From NCBI GenBank assembly GCA_030641485.1, contig DAOWHJ010000047.1, positions 1-29,347 on the forward strand: a stretch of DNA of 29,347 nucleotides, read 5' to 3'. Positions 1 to 8,091 of this stretch are shown in pieces. Below the pieces are notes generated by a model. The model was not told the DNA's origin, searched no databases, and worked only from the letters and a program-made list of their open reading frames with translations. The DNA is from Pseudomonadota bacterium (lineage in GTDB: Bacteria; Desulfobacterota; Anaeroferrophillalia; Anaeroferrophillales; Tharpellaceae). A program made the position numbers and the translations under genes. Each line of letters opens with the position of its first letter. The stretch's first letter is position 1.

Positions 1-169
1 AACCAAAGATATAGCCATCATAGCCGGCAAGATCCTCTTCCGTTTTACCCTTTCCCACCTTTTTGAGCTCGACTTCAGCCCCCGCAAAACGAACCCCCTC
101 AGCAATAAACTGAGCCATTTTTTCCGTATTGCCGGTACGACTGAAATAGACGATTAAGACCTTTGCCAT
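1..169 (-). CDS. Flavodoxin-like protein, N-terminal fragment (cut by window edge)
   Basis: The first 56 codons are visible on the minus strand, starting at the ATG complementary to 167-169. The preceding GGGAG lies 8 bases upstream and is a good ribosome binding site. The peptide begins MAKVLIVYFSRTGNTEKMAQ. The beta strand followed by SRTGNT is the FMN-phosphate-binding loop of the flavodoxin family, so the protein probably carries FMN and acts as a cytoplasmic electron carrier or quinone/flavin reductase. The rest of the gene lies outside the window, so flavodoxin, WrbA-like and other flavodoxin-fold proteins cannot be told apart. It is divergent from the cytochrome/heme receptor pair, and a shared redox theme is possible but unproven. 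Confidence 0.8.
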   Translation of the reverse strand, partial: MAKVLIVYFSRTGNTEKMAQFIAEGVRFAGAEVELKKVGKGKTEEDLAGYDGYIFG

Positions 170-215
170 GATGAGTTCTCCCAATTTTCTCGAAGTTAAA
201 ATAATTGACGAGTCC

Positions 216-244
216 CCTATAGCACAGACAACACTCCGATACAA
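216..244 (-). promoter_or_regulatory. Possible sigma70 promoter for the flavodoxin-like gene
   Basis: Read on the minus strand there is TTGTAT (complement of 239-244), a 17-base spacer and TATAGG (complement of 216-221), about 45 bases before the start codon. The -35 matches four of six consensus bases and the -10 also four. This was found by eye only. Confidence 0.35.
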
Positions 245-351
245 TACTTTTTTTATCTTTTTAGTGCTCTACACTTGATTGAAACTTTTTTCGCGCGAAC
301 AACCCCATAGTGATTATCCATGCTTCCTATATGACAACCTTTAATCACCAT

Positions 352-380
352 TTTACAAACTGAATATATCGTGTTATAAT
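352..380 (+). promoter_or_regulatory. Sigma70 promoter of the cytochrome/heme-receptor operon
   Basis: TTTACA at 352-357, a spacer of exactly 17 bases and a perfect TATAAT at 375-380 lie about 50 bases upstream of the start at 434. The 8-base word AATATATC occurs at 363-370 and again at 383-390, 20 bases apart, on either side of the -10 box. Two repeats two helical turns apart could be an operator, but no regulator is known from the sequence. Confidence 0.65.
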
Positions 381-433
381 GAAATATATCACAATGTCAG
401 ACTAAAGTAATAAAGCTTTTAAGGAGAAGATCA

Positions 434-952
434 ATGCCATCGCCCTCCCTGAAGACTAAACGCCTCTGTTTCCACAAAAATTTCCCCCGACCCTCACTGA
501 TTACTATCACAATCATCACTCTGTTACTAATTCTCAGCGGCGGCCAGGGTCTACTCGAGGCTGCAGAGAAGAGTTATGTGGGCTCTGCAATCTGCGCTGA
601 GTGCCACGAAAAAGAGTATAACAATTTTGCCGCATTCTCCAAAAAAGCCCATTCGTTTGAAAGTATCATGATTCTTAAAAAGGGACTGACCGAGGCTGAG
701 TTTAAAGGTTGTTTCGAATGTCACACCACTGGCTACGGCAAACCGGGTGGCTTTATCTCCTTGAATAAGACTCCCGAACTCAGCAATTTAGGCTGTGAAT
801 CGTGCCACGGTCCCGGCAGCCGCCATCGGGAAAGTGAGGACCCTGAAGATATCATTAAAAGTATCAGCATTGAACACTGCACCCACTGCCATAACCAAGA
901 GAGGGTCGCAGCTTTCGATTTCAAACCTCTGATCCATGGAGGAGCGCACTAA
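434..952 (+). CDS. Periplasmic tetraheme c-type cytochrome
   Basis: This 172-residue protein has a basic N-terminus and a hydrophobic segment (about residues 21-40) that looks like a signal peptide or anchor. Four CxxCH heme sites follow: CAECH (54-58), CFECH (93-97), CESCH (121-125) and CTHCH (149-153). Additional histidines (73, 131, 168, 172) could be distal axial ligands. The pattern YVGSAICAECHEKEY with a following KKAH resembles the cytochrome c554-type multiheme fold. Its likely role is electron transfer in the periplasm, with heme attached by the cytochrome c maturation system. AAGGAG lies 7 bases before ATG. The stop codon shares one base with the start of the next gene, a heme-binding chemoreceptor, so the two are translationally coupled. 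The electron donor and acceptor cannot be read from the sequence. Confidence 0.88.
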   Translation: MPSPSLKTKRLCFHKNFPRPSLITITIITLLLILSGGQGLLEAAEKSYVGSAICAECHEKEYNNFAAFSKKAHSFESIMILKKGLTEAEFKGCFECHTTGYGKPGGFISLNKTPELSNLGCESCHGPGSRHRESEDPEDIIKSISIEHCTHCHNQERVAAFDFKPLIHGGAH

Positions 953-2382
953 TGAATGCTAAACACGGTCTCCAATTCAAAATAATTATCAGCCTGATCT
1001 CACTTTTGACCCTGCTAATCGGTCTTCTAATCACAATTAACACCATTGATCAACAACGAGCCTTAAAAAAAGAAGCCGGCCACGCCGCCACCCGCCTCTC
1101 CCAGGCTATCCATAACGGCATCAAGGGGCCCATGGCCGTCAACGATGGCAGAACCATCAAGAATCTGATGTCTGGCATCAGTCGAGAGATGGATGATATC
1201 GAAATTTTCATTTTCGATTTCAACCGCGAGATCAGTTACACCACCGAGGAGAGTCTCATTGGCAAGACTCTCGGGGAGACCCTGCAGACCCCCAGCCTTA
1301 TAATTGATATCAATAATTTTCTCAACGATAGTGCGACCCTCATTGAACCTCATGAAGAGTTTATAAAAAACCAGCATTTCATGAGCATTGCTCAACCAAT
1401 TCTTAACGAAAAAAATTGCCACCACTGCCACGGCACCAGCCGTAAGATATTAGGTGGCATAATGGTCCGCAAAAATATCGACAACACCTATGCGACTAAC
1501 AAATCACTACGTTACAAAAGTATAATGGTGGGGATTATTGGCGCCCTAATTGCGATCGTGTTACTCTACTATCTAATATCCCGCCAGGTCATTATACCAA
1601 TAGATCGCTTGGGCCGCACCCTTGACGAAAGCACCGATCAGGTTTCGTGTGCCGCTTCAGAAGTCGCTTCAAGCAGCCAGCTACTGGCGGCAGGCTCTTC
1701 AGAACAAGCCTCAGATCTTCAGCAAACCAACCTCTCTTTCAACGAAATTGAGAATAAAGCCCGTGACAATGCAGAACAGTCAGTCAAGGCCGATAATTTG
1801 GTCAACCAGACCATAACCATGATCAACTCCGTACGTGATTCAATGAATGAGATGATTGACTCCATGGAGAAGATCAAGGAGGCCAGCCATAGGACCCAGA
1901 AGATTATAAAAACTATCGATGAAATCGCATTTCAAACCAACCTGCTGGCGCTAAATGCTGCGGTTGAGGCTGCTCGGGCTGGTGAGGCCGGTGCAGGTTT
2001 TGCTGTGGTGGCTGATGAAGTCCGCAACCTTGCCGGACGCTCGGCAGAGGCCGCGAAAGAGACCTCTCAAATGATTGCTGAAACCATGGACAGGGTTAAT
2101 CAGGGTGCGGAAGTTTTGGAACGGACAAACCAAGACTTTACTGCGGTTGATGAAGGCGCGACCAATACCCAGGTCATCATCGCAGAGATAACAGAAAACT
2201 CAAATGCACAAAGTGAAGCCTTAAAAGAGATCAGCTCATCCTTGAAAAAAATCGATAACATAACCCAACAAAATGCGGCCACCTCCGAAGAGACGGCCGC
2301 CGCCTCGGAAGAGCTTAGCGCTCAATCCGAAGAGATGAAAGGGATTGCCAAACAATTTAGAATGATGATCAAGGGTGGGTGA
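952..2382 (+). CDS. Methyl-accepting chemotaxis protein with periplasmic c-type heme site
   Basis: This 476-residue receptor has TM1 at about 9-30, a periplasmic domain at about 31-188, TM2 at about 189-209 and a cytoplasmic signalling coiled coil. The periplasmic domain contains CHHCH at 156-160 (in NEKNCHHCHGTSRKILGG), a c-type heme attachment motif near its C-terminal end, as in heme-containing sensor domains of Geobacter-type chemoreceptors and DUF3365/Tll0287-like domains. The conserved receptor tip is clear: DEIAFQTNLLALNAAVEAAR (about 323-342). After TM2 only a short P-I-D-R-L segment precedes the coiled coil, so a full HAMP domain is not evident. No C-terminal CheR-tethering pentapeptide is seen. 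It starts one base into the stop of the tetraheme cytochrome. The likely job is redox, oxygen/NO or other heme-ligand taxis; the signal is inferred, not shown. Confidence 0.9.
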   Translation: MNAKHGLQFKIIISLISLLTLLIGLLITINTIDQQRALKKEAGHAATRLSQAIHNGIKGPMAVNDGRTIKNLMSGISREMDDIEIFIFDFNREISYTTEESLIGKTLGETLQTPSLIIDINNFLNDSATLIEPHEEFIKNQHFMSIAQPILNEKNCHHCHGTSRKILGGIMVRKNIDNTYATNKSLRYKSIMVGIIGALIAIVLLYYLISRQVIIPIDRLGRTLDESTDQVSCAASEVASSSQLLAAGSSEQASDLQQTNLSFNEIENKARDNAEQSVKADNLVNQTITMINSVRDSMNEMIDSMEKIKEASHRTQKIIKTIDEIAFQTNLLALNAAVEAARAGEAGAGFAVVADEVRNLAGRSAEAAKETSQMIAETMDRVNQGAEVLERTNQDFTAVDEGATNTQVIIAEITENSNAQSEALKEISSSLKKIDNITQQNAATSEETAAASEELSAQSEEMKGIAKQFRMMIKGG

Positions 2383-2476
2383 CTCTAAAAGTCAAAGTAA
2401 CAATTCAACGCGAACGCTAAAATGGCCGGCCCAAAAATAACATGAGTGATAAGCACAATTGGCAGGCTAAACTCCA

Positions 2477-4462
2477 CTAACGACGACATAGCTGCCGCAA
2501 GCGCTTTAGATCAACTCCAACATCTCCAGGGCTCCTTTTGCCATAGCGCAGATCAAGATAAAGTACGGCAATTTCAGTATTTTCATGCATTTCCGCTGGA
2601 AACTTTTGCGCTAAACGCTGGGCGTAAGCGGTCGGTGTTTCTGATAATTTTCGTCGACAACCATGCCGGGCCCGGCGCCGACAGTAAATCCGATAGAGTT
2701 TGACTTCCGGTGGAATTTTTTCAAAAACACCAAAATTAAGGATACCGAGCCCCAGAAGAAGGGCCAGAAAAGGCAGACCGATGAGGGCTGTAATCCATAA
2801 ATTCAAATGATGCAACCCTAACCCGAAACGACCGAGAAAAAGATTTTGCAGTTTCGGCCCATAGCCTAAGACCCAATAATTCCAGTAAAACTCTGCTAAA
2901 TCCCGATACTGTCCAACTTTTCGCAACCAGCCAATTCCGCGCCCTTCCCGCCATAGGAAAAAAGCATCACTCTCAGGAAAAGCCGCAGCTATACCAATTT
3001 CAACCCGTTCCGGGGCCACGGCTGCGGTTGGATCGATACGCACCCAGCCTTTATCTTTAATCCGCACCTCAATCCAGGCATGAGCATTGTACTGACGAAC
3101 AATCAGATAGCCCCCCACAGGGTGTCGTTCACCACCGAGATAACCAGCCACGACCCGGGCTTGCAGACCCGCGGCTCGTAATAAAAAAGCTGCAGAGCCG
3201 GCATAATGTTCGCAAAAACCAGCCTGGGTTTGAAAGATAAATTCATCAACCGGACCGCTGCCGCCCAAGGATGGAGGGTCAAGAGTATAACGAAAGGGAT
3301 TTTGTCGAAAAAGGTTTAAAAGCCGTTCAACCAAGGCCTCATCACCAAGCTCAGCTTCGGCCCATGAGCGAGCCAACTCAAAACTGCGGGGATTGCGCTG
3401 CTGGGCAATCTGCGAGAGTAGCATAGTTGTCGCGCCCCACCCACCTCTATCCACCCATTCAGCAGGCCATTTAACGATCTCGGCCGTTGCCATCTGGTAG
3501 CGATGGAGTTGATGCAACGGACGATCCAGAAGAACCTCATAAGAGGCTGAAAAAGAGGCCCCTGTAGGCACTGAAAAAGGGGGATCAAGAGCCAACAACC
3601 AAGGCTGATGATGCGCTTCCAAAGTCACTGTATATGGTTGCAGAGGTGAAAGATGAATCAGGCCGGACCTTGAAGTAACTGGGCTCACATCGAGCCGCCG
3701 CCAGGTCCGACCATCGAACAAAGGAAATACCGGACCCCGCCAATAGAGCTTTTCCGGAGGCGGCACCGGACCCACGAACTCGGCCCGCAAAGCGACCTTA
3801 GACGAACGAACCAGGTGACTGATACCACCCATTTCAAGTTCATTCGGAAGCCCGGTAACCGCCATCCGCCGCTCTTCGGGAAAACTCCATAAAGGGCCCG
3901 GCAATCTTGGAAAAAGCAAAAAGAGAATCAACGCCAGCGGCAAAGAAGCACTAAGAAGAGTTAGAGAGGGTGTCAGCAGTCTACGTGAGAAAAAAGGTTC
4001 ATCATTCAACTCTAGAGCGGTTAGGGCCGAGGTAATCAGAAAAACCGCAAAAAAGAGCCAGAGAGCTGCCGCGATCTCCTGATGTGAAAAAAAGTAGGCC
4101 GCCACGAGAAAATAGCTGAGCAGCAAAAGGTGACGGGCGTTTTTTTGACGTTCAATCTCCAGGGGTTTCAGCGCCGCCATCAAGACCAGCAGGGCACTAC
4201 CCGAGCTCCGCCCCGATGGCAAACCAAAGGTAACGAAAAAACCGCCCAAGGCCAAGAAAAAAAGTAGATATTTGAGAAAACCGGGGAATTTTGGAAAGCC
4301 AGCAAAAGAGCGCCCCCAACCCAGCCCTAAAACCAGCACCACGAAGCTGCTCAACCACCACGGCAAAACCAATAGATGCGGCAATAAAACTGCGCTTAGA
4401 GCCGTCATCAACCAACGGCGAGCATGTGGGGTCAAGGTTTCCATTGAGAAACTCTTTTTCAA
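2477..4462 (-). CDS. TgpA-like transmembrane transglutaminase (DUF3488/transglutaminase/DUF4129)
   Basis: This 661-residue protein has an N-terminal block of about six hydrophobic helices (roughly residues 20-185), a large soluble region, one more membrane helix near 552-578 and a cytoplasmic tail. The transglutaminase-like core carries the expected triad: C417 in GFCEHYAGSAAF, H461 in YNAHAWIEV and D477 in RIDPTA. The tail, with YRIYCRRRARHG and SETPTAYAQRL, fits the DUF4129 domain of TgpA. The family is an inner-membrane protease/transglutaminase of uncertain substrate with its catalytic domain in the periplasm. Its ATG overlaps the stop of the DUF58 gene by four bases (ATGA), so it is the last gene of a MoxR-DUF58-TgpA operon. 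It converges on the heme receptor with no clear terminator between them. Confidence 0.9.
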   Translation of the reverse strand: MKKSFSMETLTPHARRWLMTALSAVLLPHLLVLPWWLSSFVVLVLGLGWGRSFAGFPKFPGFLKYLLFFLALGGFFVTFGLPSGRSSGSALLVLMAALKPLEIERQKNARHLLLLSYFLVAAYFFSHQEIAAALWLFFAVFLITSALTALELNDEPFFSRRLLTPSLTLLSASLPLALILFLLFPRLPGPLWSFPEERRMAVTGLPNELEMGGISHLVRSSKVALRAEFVGPVPPPEKLYWRGPVFPLFDGRTWRRLDVSPVTSRSGLIHLSPLQPYTVTLEAHHQPWLLALDPPFSVPTGASFSASYEVLLDRPLHQLHRYQMATAEIVKWPAEWVDRGGWGATTMLLSQIAQQRNPRSFELARSWAEAELGDEALVERLLNLFRQNPFRYTLDPPSLGGSGPVDEFIFQTQAGFCEHYAGSAAFLLRAAGLQARVVAGYLGGERHPVGGYLIVRQYNAHAWIEVRIKDKGWVRIDPTAAVAPERVEIGIAAAFPESDAFFLWREGRGIGWLRKVGQYRDLAEFYWNYWVLGYGPKLQNLFLGRFGLGLHHLNLWITALIGLPFLALLLGLGILNFGVFEKIPPEVKLYRIYCRRRARHGCRRKLSETPTAYAQRLAQKFPAEMHENTEIAVLYLDLRYGKRSPGDVGVDLKRLRQLCRR

Positions 4463-5451
4463 GACACTTTAAAAAGTGCCAAGGCGGTCAGCACCTGATG
4501 GCGATGTTGCGGCCCTTGACCGGGCTCAATATCTTGCCCCGGGAGACGCAAGCCGTAATCGTAGCCTGCAACTTCGGCATCCAGAACCCAACGACAGAGT
4601 TGCGAGAGGCGGGCCTCAACCCCAGATTCATGCAGTTGCCACCAATCAAAAAGTAAACGATCGGCACTGCTGCCATGAAATTCCCGAGCCTGAAGTTCAC
4701 CGCCACGAGCGCGGGCGCGCCAGTCAAGACGACCCGGAGAATCTCCTATGCGATAGGGCCGCAGACCGGCAAAATCATCATTGCCAGAGACTTGTGTCTG
4801 ACCAACAGGCTGAGGTTTTTCGCCACCAGCGTGAGCACTTAGAGGCAACGGCAGACCTGACCGAGCCGGTTGTGGATAAACAAGAATTTTCTCTGATGGG
4901 CGAAAAATCGTCCAGACGTAGAAGAGACCTAATGGCCATGAACTTCCCAAACGTATCGGAGGTAGAGTGAACCAACCACGTTGCCGAACAATTTTAGTCA
5001 GGCTAACATTATCACTACTCAATGATTTTATTTGAGATAGAACCGGCGCTTCAGGTTCATCAAGCCAGCTCCACTTAAGCGCCGGTCGCAACCGGTCTTG
5101 GGGGTTTTCAAGACGCAACCGCAATGCAACTTCTTCACCGGCAAAAGCCGGAATCAAGGCGAGCGGCTCAATAATCAGACCAAGAAGATTGGCGTGAGTC
5201 AGCCAAATCGCATTAATCCCGACCCCAACCAGAAGAAAAACCAAGATAAAGGCCATGCTGCTACCAAAATTTGCCGCACCAACTAAAATCAACAGGAGTA
5301 CCAATACAAAGAAGAGACCGGTAGCAGTCGGAATAATGTAGAGACGACGGTGCGAGAGGCGACAAGCCTTGCCGATTTCAGGGCGCCGCCGCGCCAACCA
5401 GAAATCAAATCTTCGACGCCAGGAATCCCTGAGATTCTCCCCCGGCTTCAT
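4459..5451 (-). CDS. DUF58 domain-containing membrane protein
   Basis: The protein has 330 residues. Two hydrophobic helices lie at about residues 37-92. They are followed by a beta-rich region and the DUF58 hallmark LRPYRIGDSPGRLDW (about 230-244) with the following ARGGEL and EF. DUF58 proteins are related to von Willebrand A domains and regularly accompany MoxR ATPases and TgpA-like transglutaminases. The biochemical role is not settled. Both ends overlap neighbouring genes by four bases (ATGA type), so MoxR, DUF58 and TgpA should be co-translated. Arg-rich stretches occur at the N-terminus (RDSWRRRFDFWLARRRPEIG), as is usual for the cytoplasmic lead of these proteins. Confidence 0.88.
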   Translation of the reverse strand: MKPGENLRDSWRRRFDFWLARRRPEIGKACRLSHRRLYIIPTATGLFFVLVLLLILVGAANFGSSMAFILVFLLVGVGINAIWLTHANLLGLIIEPLALIPAFAGEEVALRLRLENPQDRLRPALKWSWLDEPEAPVLSQIKSLSSDNVSLTKIVRQRGWFTLPPIRLGSSWPLGLFYVWTIFRPSEKILVYPQPARSGLPLPLSAHAGGEKPQPVGQTQVSGNDDFAGLRPYRIGDSPGRLDWRARARGGELQAREFHGSSADRLLFDWWQLHESGVEARLSQLCRWVLDAEVAGYDYGLRLPGQDIEPGQGPQHRHQVLTALALFKVS

Positions 5452-6365
5452 GACAGAGGGACAGAATCCAGAAGTTGCTTGATCAACGGAGCGCTATCAG
5501 AGCCATCAACCGTTTCCAGACGATGGCCGGCAACCACAAAAAAAACGGCCTGTAGATCTTCAGGCCGGACAAAAGCGACCCCATCAAGCCAGGCCCAAGC
5601 CCGCGCTGCAGCCAACAGGGCAAGTCCCGCCCGAGGTGAAAGACCACGCTGAAAAAGGCCGCCGTCGCGACTTCTTTTAAGCAACTCCTGCAGATAATCA
5701 AGTAAAGGGTCAGCAACATGGAGAGCGGCGGCCTGCCGCTGACACTGAAGCAGATCTGAATTGTTGAGACAAGGCTTAAGATCATCGAGTAGCTGCCGCC
5801 GATCACCTCCGGCCAAGAGCTCGCGCTCCGCCTCGGCCTCGGGATAACCCAACTCTAAACGCATCAGAAAACGATCAAGTTGAGATTCCGGCAAGGGGTA
5901 GGTACCAATCTGGTAAGCTGGGTTTTGGGTCGCAATCACAAAAAAAGGTTCTGGAAGATCATAAGTTTGACCATCAACCGTAACCCGGTGCTCTTCCAAA
6001 GCCTCAAGCAATGCACTCTGGGTTCTGGGCGTTGCACGGTTGACCTCATCGGCTAAAATCAATTGCGCAAAAAGAGGACCCGGTCGAAAAGTGAAAAGCT
6101 CTTTTTGACGTTCAAAGACGACTGCCCCGACAATATCGGCCGGCAGCAGATCACTGGTAAACTGGATTCGCCGAAAAGAGAGGCCACAAACCTGGGCTAA
6201 GGCCTGAACCAAAATTGTTTTGCCAACCCCGGGGAGATCCTCAATCAACAGATGACCCCCGGCGAGCAATGCGGTAAAAGCAAGCCTTACCTGCAGTTTC
6301 TTACCCAACACGACCCCATTAACCACCTGCATGGCTTCAACAAAATTCTTTCGTGATCCAGTCAT
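5448..6365 (-). CDS. MoxR-family AAA+ ATPase
   Basis: This 305-residue MoxR ATPase has Walker A DLPGVGKT (about 43-50), Walker B LILADEVNR (about 102-110), the sensor-1 stretch FVIATQNPA (about 142-150) and the MoxR signature YPLPESQLDRFLMRL (about 156-170). MoxR proteins act as chaperone-like ATPases on partner proteins encoded beside them, here DUF58 and TgpA. I place the start at the ATG complementary to 6363-6365, because GGGAGAGAG lies just upstream and the protein then begins MTGSRKNFVEAM like other MoxR proteins. The frame stays open to 6500, but those extra 45 residues look nothing like the family. The gap to the upstream TrmJ-like gene is then about 130 bases. Confidence 0.9.
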   Translation of the reverse strand: MTGSRKNFVEAMQVVNGVVLGKKLQVRLAFTALLAGGHLLIEDLPGVGKTILVQALAQVCGLSFRRIQFTSDLLPADIVGAVVFERQKELFTFRPGPLFAQLILADEVNRATPRTQSALLEALEEHRVTVDGQTYDLPEPFFVIATQNPAYQIGTYPLPESQLDRFLMRLELGYPEAEAERELLAGGDRRQLLDDLKPCLNNSDLLQCQRQAAALHVADPLLDYLQELLKRSRDGGLFQRGLSPRAGLALLAAARAWAWLDGVAFVRPEDLQAVFFVVAGHRLETVDGSDSAPLIKQLLDSVPLS

Positions 6366-6496
6366 GCAACTCTCTCCCGTCCCAATTGAAGTCAGACCAG
6401 GCTTTCCCTCCTTCGAGGGGTTACGTTGAAACCCGCATCTCGATAGAAACCTTGTCCAACGGCAGCATAAGGGCCAGCAAAACAAAGCGGGGCTAC

Positions 6497-7267
6497 TCAT
6501 TCATCCAGCACTGACGAATTATGCCTGCCAGCGTTATCAATCAGGCTCATGATACCATGAATTATTCGAACTTCACGTTGACGCATGGCGGCGCGGCCAA
6601 AAAGACGACGCAGGTATTCGAGCAGGTGGTCGGGGTTACTCTTGTCAAGAAAATTTGCGCCATCCAGAGTTGAACGCATGTGACTGTACATCCCCTGAAG
6701 TTCAGCATGAGAAGCAAGTTCACCCCCAACCTTGCCCAAGCTATTACTGTCACTCACCCGGTTGCGATCTTTAAGCTGGCTCAGTTCATAACCATAAAGC
6801 AGTACTGACTGAGCTAGATTCAGAGAGGAGAATTCAGGATTTACTGGAATTGATGAGAGGATATGGCTATGGCGACGCTGTTCGCGACCAAGACCAAAAT
6901 CTTCGCGGCCAAACATAATCGCAACCGGCACTTGAGCACCCAAATCGCCAATCTTTAACGCAGTTTGCGTTGGGGTATAGACCGGTTTGCAATATTTACC
7001 CAACCGAGCTGTAGTGCCGACTACCAGTTTAAATTCGGCGAGAGCACTATCAAGGTCCGAAAAAATTTCGGCCCGTTCAAGCAGATCATCAGCTCCACAA
7101 CTTAGCGCCCGGGCTTGATCTGAAAGGTGATCGCAACCCGGTGAAATCAGGAGCAGACGCCCTAAATTAAAATTCTTCATCGCCCGGGCAACGGCCCCGA
7201 CATTCAGATCAAGCTTGGGCTCAACTAAAACAATTGCCAGTTTCGGCCAACCAGATTTCATTGACAT
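6497..7267 (-). CDS. trmJ: TrmJ-like tRNA 2'-O-methyltransferase (SPOUT/TrmH family)
   Basis: The protein has 256 residues, close to the roughly 250 of TrmJ. The SPOUT knot motifs are present: VLVEPKLDLNVGAVARAMKN at the N-terminus (motif 1, with the conserved N and R), VAIMFGREDFGL (motif 2) and NPEFSSLNLAQSVLLYGYE (motif 3). This matches the TrmJ/LasT branch, which methylates the ribose at position 32 of certain tRNAs using S-adenosylmethionine. The C-terminal RRLFGRAAMRQREVRIIHGI resembles the TrmJ tail helix. The gene starts ten bases inside the end of the upstream rlmB-like gene. An alternative start two codons later (MKSGWPKL) is equally possible. Tandem duplication of two SPOUT enzymes is discussed in the findings. 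Confidence 0.85.
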   Translation of the reverse strand: MSMKSGWPKLAIVLVEPKLDLNVGAVARAMKNFNLGRLLLISPGCDHLSDQARALSCGADDLLERAEIFSDLDSALAEFKLVVGTTARLGKYCKPVYTPTQTALKIGDLGAQVPVAIMFGREDFGLGREQRRHSHILSSIPVNPEFSSLNLAQSVLLYGYELSQLKDRNRVSDSNSLGKVGGELASHAELQGMYSHMRSTLDGANFLDKSNPDHLLEYLRRLFGRAAMRQREVRIIHGIMSLIDNAGRHNSSVLDE

Positions 7268-8016
7268 CGACGACTCCGATTGATCTCGAACAGAGTTATA
7301 GCTGACGCGATACTGACATTTAAAGACTCACTGGCAACGGCTAAGGGGATGGTTATCAGGTGATCGCAATGTTTTTCCACCAGTGGACGTAGGCCTTTAT
7401 CCTCAGAGCCCAAAACCAGAACTACCGCTTCAGGCCACTTGACGCTGTAGAGGTCTTCACCTCCGGTTGCAGCCGCACCGTAGACCCAGAATCCGCGATC
7501 CTGACAACACCGCAGGGCATCAGCTAAATTGACGACCCGGCTAATTGCCAGGCTCTCCAAGGCTCCGGCAGCGGTTTTGGCAACAGTTGCAGTGATCGCG
7601 GCACTACGTCGCTCCGGCAACAACAGGCCCACAACCCCGGCGGCCGCCGCAGTTCGGATAATCGCCCCGAGATTGCGCGGGTCGGTAACCCCGTCAAGAG
7701 CAATCAACACCGGAGCCGCTGTTTGGAGGGCAGTTTCAAGCAAGGTTGCCAGGGGGGTAAAAATAAAGGGTGTAACCTTAGCGGCTACACCCTGATGTCG
7801 AACTCCATCCGCCAACCGATCTAATGCTGTTGCCGGAACCATTTTGACCGTGATTTTAGCCTTGTGTGCCCGTTCTCCTAACTCTTTAACCCGGCGACTG
7901 CCGTTTTCAAGGAGGTTAAGAACTTGGATCCGTTCCGGCTGACGCCGCAAAAGCTCACCAACCGCATTGATTCCACAAACCAGACCCTCATCACGCCCCA
8001 TCTTTGCCACCCGCAT
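7258..8016 (-). CDS. rlmB: RlmB-like 23S rRNA (guanosine-2'-O)-methyltransferase
   Basis: This 252-residue protein has an N-terminal substrate-binding domain (GLVCGINAVGELLRRQPERI, then HQGVAAKV) and a C-terminal SPOUT knot with DPRNLGAIIRTAAAAGV (motif 1), LVLGSEDKGLRPLV (motif 2) and IPLAVASESLNVSIASAI (motif 3). This order is typical of RlmB, which makes Gm2251 in the 23S rRNA peptidyl-transferase centre. Motif 2 has GSEDKG where E. coli RlmB has GAEGEG, so a related TrmH-family specificity cannot be excluded. The ribosome binding site before the first ATG is poor. A second in-frame ATG at 8001 has GGGTGG nearby and would give MGRDEGLVCG, so it may be the true start. Confidence 0.85.
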   Translation of the reverse strand: MRVAKMGRDEGLVCGINAVGELLRRQPERIQVLNLLENGSRRVKELGERAHKAKITVKMVPATALDRLADGVRHQGVAAKVTPFIFTPLATLLETALQTAAPVLIALDGVTDPRNLGAIIRTAAAAGVVGLLLPERRSAAITATVAKTAAGALESLAISRVVNLADALRCCQDRGFWVYGAAATGGEDLYSVKWPEAVVLVLGSEDKGLRPLVEKHCDHLITIPLAVASESLNVSIASAITLFEINRSRRCQ

Positions 8017-8091
8017 TTCCGCAATAAATATAGTAAATTTTCAGTTAACGCATCACCGGGATAACTAAAATCTGAACGTCACGCAAACTTT

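Noticed and set aside
2446..2703. Plus-strand frame of 85 codons at the 3' end of the transglutaminase gene
   Set aside because: It lies almost entirely antisense to a well-supported gene and shows no domain or ribosome binding site.
4272..4970. Several plus-strand frames opposite the DUF58 and transglutaminase genes
   Set aside because: They are shadows of the well-supported minus-strand genes and have no recognisable domains.
6366..6500. N-terminal extension of the MoxR frame by 45 residues
   Set aside because: The extension has no resemblance to MoxR proteins and a good ribosome binding site sits before the ATG at 6365.
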